From assembly GCA_963170055.1 (NCBI GenBank), contig CAUJGJ010000397.1, positions 2,932,501 to 2,942,500 of the forward strand: DNA of 10,000 bases. The letters are read 5' to 3'. The translations under genes were made by a program, and so were the position numbers. Source of the DNA: Halisarca cf. caerulea. Lineage: Eukaryota; Porifera; Demospongiae; Chondrillida; Halisarcidae. Every line of letters begins with the position of its first letter. Position 1 is the first letter of the stretch. The notes under the pieces are model-generated. The model had not been told where the DNA came from and did not search any database. It saw only the letters and a program-made list of their open reading frames with translations. Shown here one piece after another: positions 6,536-10,000 of the stretch.

Positions 6536-6765
6536 ACACTTGTATGGCTTAAGTGATCAGAAAATTTATCGTCATTTTTTAGTTTTATTTCTTACTACAA
6601 ATACGCGCTATCTTCTAACAACTAGTACCATTGTGTAGATGGCTGCATTACCTTTCGTTCGATGTCAAACTTGAAAGAATTTTCTATGTTCCTTGAAATG
6701 TATGCACATTCTCCTTAAACATATAAAAACACGAAAAACAGCTGGGCGGCAGTGCAGCTTCAAAG
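6536..6765. other. No gene seen; contains the second 25-nt dispersed repeat
   Basis: AT-rich with frequent stops on both strands. Apart from 6715-6739 I see nothing. It may be 3' flank of the minus-strand locus that follows. Confidence 0.5.
6715..6739 (+). repeat. 25-nt dispersed direct repeat, copy 2
   Basis: It is identical over 25 nt to 5655-5679, 1,060 bp upstream. The flanking bases diverge at once on both sides. Confidence 0.8.
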
Positions 6766-6801
6766 CTAAGGGGCACAAATGTTGGTATACAGGTTCCTTA
6801 C

Positions 6802-7035
6802 CTCAGTATCTAAAACTTCCATGTTGGGGATTTGAATATCTCTAAGAGTTTTAGAGAAAAACGGTAAAAACCACAAATTCAAACCATGGTAGCTCACCTT
6901 TTCGCCTGTAACGTCTAAATCAGGCAATGAATCAAAATCCCCAACATGGAAGTTATTTATTATCCTATGATGCAGCCAATAAATGTAAAAAGAAGTATGC
7001 CAATAGGCTTTTTCCCACTGCCACCCAGCCATTAA
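6802..7035 (-). CDS. Candidate small minus-strand gene with a 56-nt intron, function unknown
   Basis: On the minus strand an ATG at 7035-7033 opens MAGWQWEKAYWHTSFYIYWL and runs on through NFHVGDFDSLPDLDVTGEK to 6898. There GCGAAAAG|GTGAGCT is a good donor. A pyrimidine-rich stretch then ends CTCTTAG|AGAT, giving an intron at 6842-6897 and a 40-nt second exon at 6802-6841 before another donor, GAG|GTAAGG. Splicing shifts frame and reaches TGA at the very end of exon 2. Unspliced, the frame is open to 6766 (a 114-codon open stretch from 7110, starting at GTG). Introns this short fit compact sponge-like genes. No domain is recognised, and tryptophan and aromatic residues are unusually frequent. 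It could be a gene fragment or part of a foldback element. Confidence 0.28.
6814..6954. repeat. Perfect 20-bp inverted repeat spanning the candidate intron
   Basis: The sequence at 6814-6833 is the exact reverse complement of 6935-6954, with a 101-bp spacer. One arm is in the candidate second exon and the other in the first, so a transcript from either strand could fold into a hairpin that loops out the 56-nt intron. It could also be a foldback duplication with no function. Confidence 0.88.
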
Positions 7036-7039
7036 TGTT

Positions 7040-7110
7040 TTGACCAGCCTAGAACTAGCTAGTAGCCATTTTGTCACATGACCGTCGCATGATATTGAAA
7101 GTGACGTCAC
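7040..7110 (-). promoter_or_regulatory. Motif cluster: CRE, E-box-like palindrome and YY1-like site
   Basis: TGACGTCA (7102-7109) is a perfect CRE palindrome. GTCACATGAC (7073-7082) is a palindrome containing an E-box. On the minus strand ACAAAATGGCTAC (near 7065-7077) is YY1-like. The three lie within 70 bp, just 5' of the candidate minus-strand start, and resemble a CpG-type metazoan promoter. This is motif matching only. Confidence 0.3.
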
Positions 7111-7223
7111 CTAAAAGTCGAGTCAAGTAGCAAGTGAAGTGGAATACAGACGAAGTCTCTTCTATTTTTGTATCTTTGATTTTTGATACAGAACCTTTCG
7201 CCGTCGGATAGCTCTTTAAGTAA

Positions 7224-7316
7224 TAGTTATTGTACGGCTAGCTTGGCATTGGCGTATTTATTGCCCGAGGGCGAGTGCAATAAAGAGCCAATGCCCAGGT
7301 AGCCATACAATAACTA
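7224..7316. repeat. 93-nt imperfect palindrome
   Basis: The sequence at 7224-7253 (TAGTTATTGTA...GGCATTGGC) pairs with 7287-7316, with about five mismatches over 30 bp. The centre adds TTTATTGC and GCAATAAA arms around a GC-rich core. It sits 5 bp before the direct repeat that begins the recombinase leader, between divergent candidate promoters. It could be the terminus or hairpin of an element, or an independent MITE. Confidence 0.8.
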
Positions 7317-7320
7317 GCTT

Positions 7321-7508
7321 GTTGTGAGCGCTTAATTTTAACACACTACAAATGGCGGCGTTAACGAAGAACGTTTCATTCGTTCTCAGTTTTAAAATTT
7401 TGACGAAAAATTAAGTAAGCGAGTTTCATTCGTTCTTTTGTTTTAAACTTTCGACGTTTAGTCCGAGTTTCCTTAGCAGCGAAATGTTTTGCTCGATTTC
7501 TTGTTGAA
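7321..7508 (+). repeat. Direct-repeat leader upstream of the tyrosine recombinase (5' block)
   Basis: It starts GTTGTGAGCGCTTAA (7321-7335), identical to 9103-9117. AAATGGCGGCG follows at 7350-7360, then two internal repeats of the form TTTCATTCGTT ... TTTTGACG or AAACTTTCGACG (core at 7401-7405 and 7452-7456), then TTAGCAG. The 3' flank of the gene carries the same modules in the same order and orientation, more diverged. It probably holds the transcription start and 5' leader of the recombinase. The ATGGCGGC at 7352-7359 is YY1-like. Confidence 0.7.
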
Positions 7509-7559
7509 GGCGTTTCTGTATAGTGTTTCGAGCTGTTTAGTAATAATCGTTTTACGGCA

Positions 7560-8946
7560 ATGTCTAACAAGAAGTGACCTAAAGAATATAGTGGTTCGTC
7601 CAAGAAGAGGTTTGACTTTAGTTCTAGTAAGGAGAAGTTTTCTACCTTTTCAAAAGGTTTCCAACCCCCAAACACGGTTTCAAATACTTTGTGGGCCTTG
7701 AGAGTTTTTGAAGAGTGGATGAAGGCAAGAAATGCAGAAACCGACTTTGAAGCAGAAACTTGTCCAGAGAATTTGTTGTCGCATTCGACCAAATCCGCAA
7801 GGTCGCTTTGCCATTGAAGTTCGAAGACATGATGGAAAGCAATATCCTCCAAAGACTATTCATCTATTGCTCATGGGAATTCAGAGGCACATGCGTACAG
7901 TGAATCCTAATAGGGCAATTAGTCTATTCGGAGATCCAGAATTCCACACACTGCAGAATATTTGTGATAACTTGTATCGTGAACTACACAGTGAGGGTAT
8001 CTGCACAGAAACCAAACCAATTGCTGCCCTAACTGAAGATGATGAATGTCGACTGTGGTCATCTGGTGTCATTAACCTCACCACTCCTCAAGGTTTAGCG
8101 AATGCGGTATTCTTTTACAATGGCAAGAACTTCTGCTTAAGAGGAGGTCAAGAACATCGTGACCTTAAGTTCTCTCAGCTGAAGCGTAAAACTGTTGAGG
8201 TTAATGGAAATGTTCGGGTCTGCTATGAATACACAGAACATGGATCAAAGAATCGGTCTGGGGGCCTCAAGCAGTTGAAAATTGAGAACAAAGTTGTTGT
8301 CCAATATGAAGATGTTAATGCAGGACTGAGGTGCCATGTAGATATTCTGGATCAGTACTTCCTGAAAGTCCCCAAGAATGCTCTTGAGGATTATGTTTTC
8401 TACCTGCAACCCTTGTCCAGAACACCTGATGACCATATTAAGCCATGGTTCTCTAGACAACCTATGGGGAAGAACAAGCTGGGGCAAATGATGAAAACCA
8501 TGAGCAAACAGGCTGGTCTTTCCATCATTTACAGCAACCACAGCTTGCGAGCTTATGGAGCAACCAAACTCTTCCAGCATGGGCTTCCAGAGCGGTTGAT
8601 CCAAGAAAGAACAGGACACCGTACTGTTGAAAACACTAAGAAAATACCAGAGGGTCTCTGATGAGCAGAGGCTGGCTGTGTCTGAGATAATGAACAACAA
8701 AACCACCACCTGCAACAGTCAGCCACTACAAGGCACATCCAGTAGTGCACCAAAGGAATGCCATGGCCCGCCACATATGCCAGCAACGCAGCAGCCAATA
8801 CCCCCTCTATCTATACCCTCATTCTCTGGCTGCACTTTTGCTGGTCCAGTAACCCTCAACATTGTACAACAACAGCAGCCTGCATGTATTCCAGCAGTCA
8901 ACTATTTAGAAGGGATCAACCCTAACGACATATTTGCTGAATTTTA
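7560..8946 (+). pseudogene. Crypton/DUF3504-type tyrosine recombinase (transposase), three-frame pseudogene
   Basis: An ATG at 7560 opens MSNKK, then TGA at 7575-7577 (possibly a CGA-to-TGA decay), then the same frame continues PKEYSGSSKKRFDF to VFEEWMKARNAE and CPENLLSH. Around 7785-7805 the reading moves to frame 1, where RFAIEVRRHDGKQYPPKTIH starts the main block (to 8661). At 8630-8633 one extra A moves it to frame 2, which runs to TAA at 8944-8946. The family is the DUF3504 tyrosine recombinases of Crypton transposons, also seen in the host QRICH1, ZMYM and KIAA1958 proteins. Catalytic residues are visible: R in FCLRGGQEHR (8140), candidate K in SKNRSGG, HSLR (H 8539, R 8548), GH (8617), and nucleophilic Y in LRKYQRV (8645). 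The C-terminal tail is Pro/Gln-rich and ends FSGCTFAGPVTLNIVQQ and DIFAEF. The middle is well preserved, so inactivation looks recent, or some indels are assembly errors. Confidence 0.85.
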
Positions 8947-8947
8947 A

Positions 8948-9102
8948 TACAGCTTTTTATTCTACTCCCTTATAATTGTAAGCATACTATATAGCAATTA
9001 TTATTTTGCATTTTATTGTATGGCTATTCAATACAAACTATCATAGGTGAGATACTTGACCCACATAAATAGGGTCTATGCTTTTAAAATTAATAAGTAA
9101 TA
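8948..9102. other. AT-rich 3' flank of the recombinase
   Basis: It follows the TAA directly, with T-rich and TTATAATTG stretches and no canonical AATAAA. No other feature is seen before the direct repeat at 9103. Confidence 0.5.
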
Positions 9103-9440
9103 GTTGTGAGCGCTTAAGTTCAATGCACTATACGATTGGCGGTGTACGTTATCGTGATTCAGTTTCAGTCGTTCTTTTGTTTTAGACTTTTGACGTTTGA
9201 CTCCTAAACTGAGTTTTCTTAGCAGAAAAGTGTATTGTTGGATATTTCTTGTGGAAGATGCGCAATGGTGGCGTTGTCCAAGGAAGCGAATTTCTCATTT
9301 GGTCACGGAGTCTTTTGCTTGAAACTTTCGACGTGTAACTCGTAAACCGTCCCAAGTTGTAACCCAGCGTTGTCGAAATAAGTGAGTTTCTTCTTCATTT
9401 GTTCATTAGTTTCAAACTTTCGACGATAAACCATACACTA
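9103..9440 (+). repeat. Direct-repeat array downstream of the recombinase (3' block)
   Basis: It starts GTTGTGAGCGCTTAA and continues GGCGG, GTCGTTCTTTTGTTTTAGAC, TTTTGACG and TTTTCTTAGCAG, parallel to 7321-7485. A second module at 9264-9345 (AATGGTGGCGTT ... GAAACTTTCGACG) and a third at 9370-9430 (AGTGAGTTTCTTC ... CAAACTTTCGACG) repeat the leader's internal units. The GACG cores fall at 9191, 9329 and 9421. No coding frame is seen. It may be the 3' terminal direct repeat of the transposon, or the leader of a second copy that has lost its gene. Confidence 0.65.
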
Positions 9441-9457
9441 TCTACGAGTAATCCGAG

Positions 9458-9558
9458 CAGGGCAATAGCGAGTAGTAGCCCAGGGCTCTTCTAGGTTATT
9501 GCCCTGTTTGCGGTCAGTTCTAACCGCAAACAGGGCAACAACAAAAAATACTGCCCTG
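9458..9558. repeat. Cluster of alternating CAGGGCAA/TTGCCCTG hairpins
   Basis: CAGGGCAATA (9458-9467) can pair with TATTGCCCTG (9497-9506). The latter is also the left arm of a perfect 16-bp-arm hairpin, TTGCCCTGTTTGCGGT (9499-9514) with its complement at 9523-9538 across an 8-nt loop. A further GCCCTG lies at 9553-9558. The arms compete for the same partner, so two mutually exclusive folds exist. Confidence 0.85.
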
Positions 9559-9801
9559 TCGGTCCCTTTGATCTAATGCCCAACCATACAACAAATTCTG
9601 CTTTGGTCGCACTTGTATGCGAACCGAATCGCTTTCGAAGATGATTTTTCGGAAGGAGAAAAGATCAAAGAAACTCAAGCCTGGTAAGCCAGACCAGATA
9701 GTTACTGACATGTTCAAATTTGATTGAAGGCTTAAGATTCACTTAGTTTCGCATAGCCAGCCTCTTTCTCCTTGATGTTGTTAGAGATTTGTAGAATTTT
9801 T
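9559..9801. other. No established gene; short exon-like peptide before a donor
   Basis: An ATG near 9640 opens MIFRKEKRSKKLKPG and meets a CCTG|GTAAGC donor in phase 1 at about 9685, recalling METKKRLKKASETG and its phase-1 donor at 1585. If unspliced it stops at 28 codons. The rest of the stretch shows nothing. Confidence 0.25.
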
Positions 9802-10000
9802 AGGGGCTGCCACAGGCAGCCCCTATATTGTTTTCATTTGGACTTCCGGTGTGTAACGCTCGTCCGATATATATATATATATATATTAATATGGATTTGA
9901 AGAAAAGTCTTATAATAGAGAATTTATATAATAGTAATAGAGAAGTATGAATTTATACAGGAAGGAGTTAGAGGAATTGTTTTGAAAACAATTGCCAAAT
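9802..10000. mobile_element. Palindrome-rich non-autonomous element, copy 2 (runs off the window)
   Basis: It opens with GGGGCTGCC-ACA-GGCAGCCCC (9803-9823), then matches copy 1 through TATATTGTTTTCATTTGGAC, GTGTAACGCTCGTCCG, an (AT)n run (9867-9886), TATGGATTTGAAGAAAAG and the start of the central palindrome. Against copy 1 it has a few substitutions, a shorter AT run, and an extra ~20 bp (near 9919-9945) that duplicates local TAATAGAGAA sequence. The flank left of position 9802 is unrelated to that of copy 1 except for a run of T, so this is an independent insertion. Confidence 0.8.

Noticed and set aside
7376..7852. 158-codon minus-strand frame over the recombinase leader and N-terminus
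   Set aside because: Shadow of the plus-strand coding piece plus low-stop leader repeats. No protein family is visible.
8620..8661. Programmed +1 frameshift to reach the catalytic tyrosine
   Set aside because: There is no slippery heptamer or stalling stop at the join, only a short A-run. Other lesions upstream (TGA at 7575, frame change near 7790) point to ordinary decay or sequencing error.
8245..8715. 156-codon minus-strand frame opposite the recombinase
   Set aside because: It is antisense to a well-conserved DUF3504 coding region, whose codon pattern explains the lack of stops.
9458..9558. CRISPR-like or bacterial terminator array
   Set aside because: There are no regularly spaced direct repeats with unique spacers, and the surrounding DNA is clearly eukaryotic. 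The signal is alternating inverted words.
9520..9717. 65-codon minus-strand frame beginning in the hairpin cluster
   Set aside because: It ends in hairpin arms and has no recognisable features.

Overview
This window is eukaryotic accessory DNA, most likely from an early-branching marine metazoan. A demosponge is my first guess and a cnidarian or other invertebrate is possible, at low confidence. It is AT-rich and carries long (TG)n/(CA)n microsatellites, GT-AG splice-site pairs flanking very short intervals, AATAAA signals, and debris of eukaryotic transposon proteins. There are no bacterial-type gene arrays, ribosome binding sites or operons. No complete, intact, recognisable host protein gene could be found.

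Layout. 2-786 (+) is the 3' part of a DUF7869-type element protein ending in a CCHC zinc knuckle, broken by one stop and one frameshift. 787-1187 is AT-rich and featureless. 1188-4470 (+) could be one spliced, probably non-coding transcription unit: an ATGGCGG motif, two exon-like blocks in a 333-bp duplication that each end in a strong donor, three copies of a 43-nt exon-like cassette inside a TG-rich tandem array, and a possible last exon followed by AATAAA signals. The third cassette's acceptor is interrupted by a ~328-bp palindrome-rich element whose second copy starts at 9802. A (CA)n array of opposite polarity lies at 4584-4735.

4842-5617 is bounded by terminal inverted repeats of 26 bp with one mismatch and looks like a non-autonomous DNA transposon. 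5891-6056 (+) is exon-like and opens with an acidic peptide. 6240-6535 (-) is a decayed C-terminal piece of a reverse-transcriptase element. 6802-7110 (-) is a candidate small gene or fragment with a 56-nt intron, a 20-bp inverted repeat spanning that intron, and a CRE/E-box/YY1-like motif cluster at its 5' end.

7224-7316 is a 93-nt imperfect palindrome. 7560-8946 (+) is a Crypton/DUF3504-type tyrosine recombinase gene, read in three pieces. All recognisable catalytic residues are present, but the nucleophilic tyrosine lies beyond a one-base frameshift. Related sequence flanks the recombinase on both sides (7321-7508 and 9103-9440) as direct repeats built on an ACTTTCGACG motif. 9458-9558 is a cluster of alternating CAGGGCAA/TTGCCCTG hairpins, and 9802-10000 is the second copy of the palindrome-rich element.

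Most of the window is therefore a graveyard of several mobile-element classes. The least explained parts are the triplicated 43-nt splice cassette and the direct-repeat architecture around the tyrosine recombinase.
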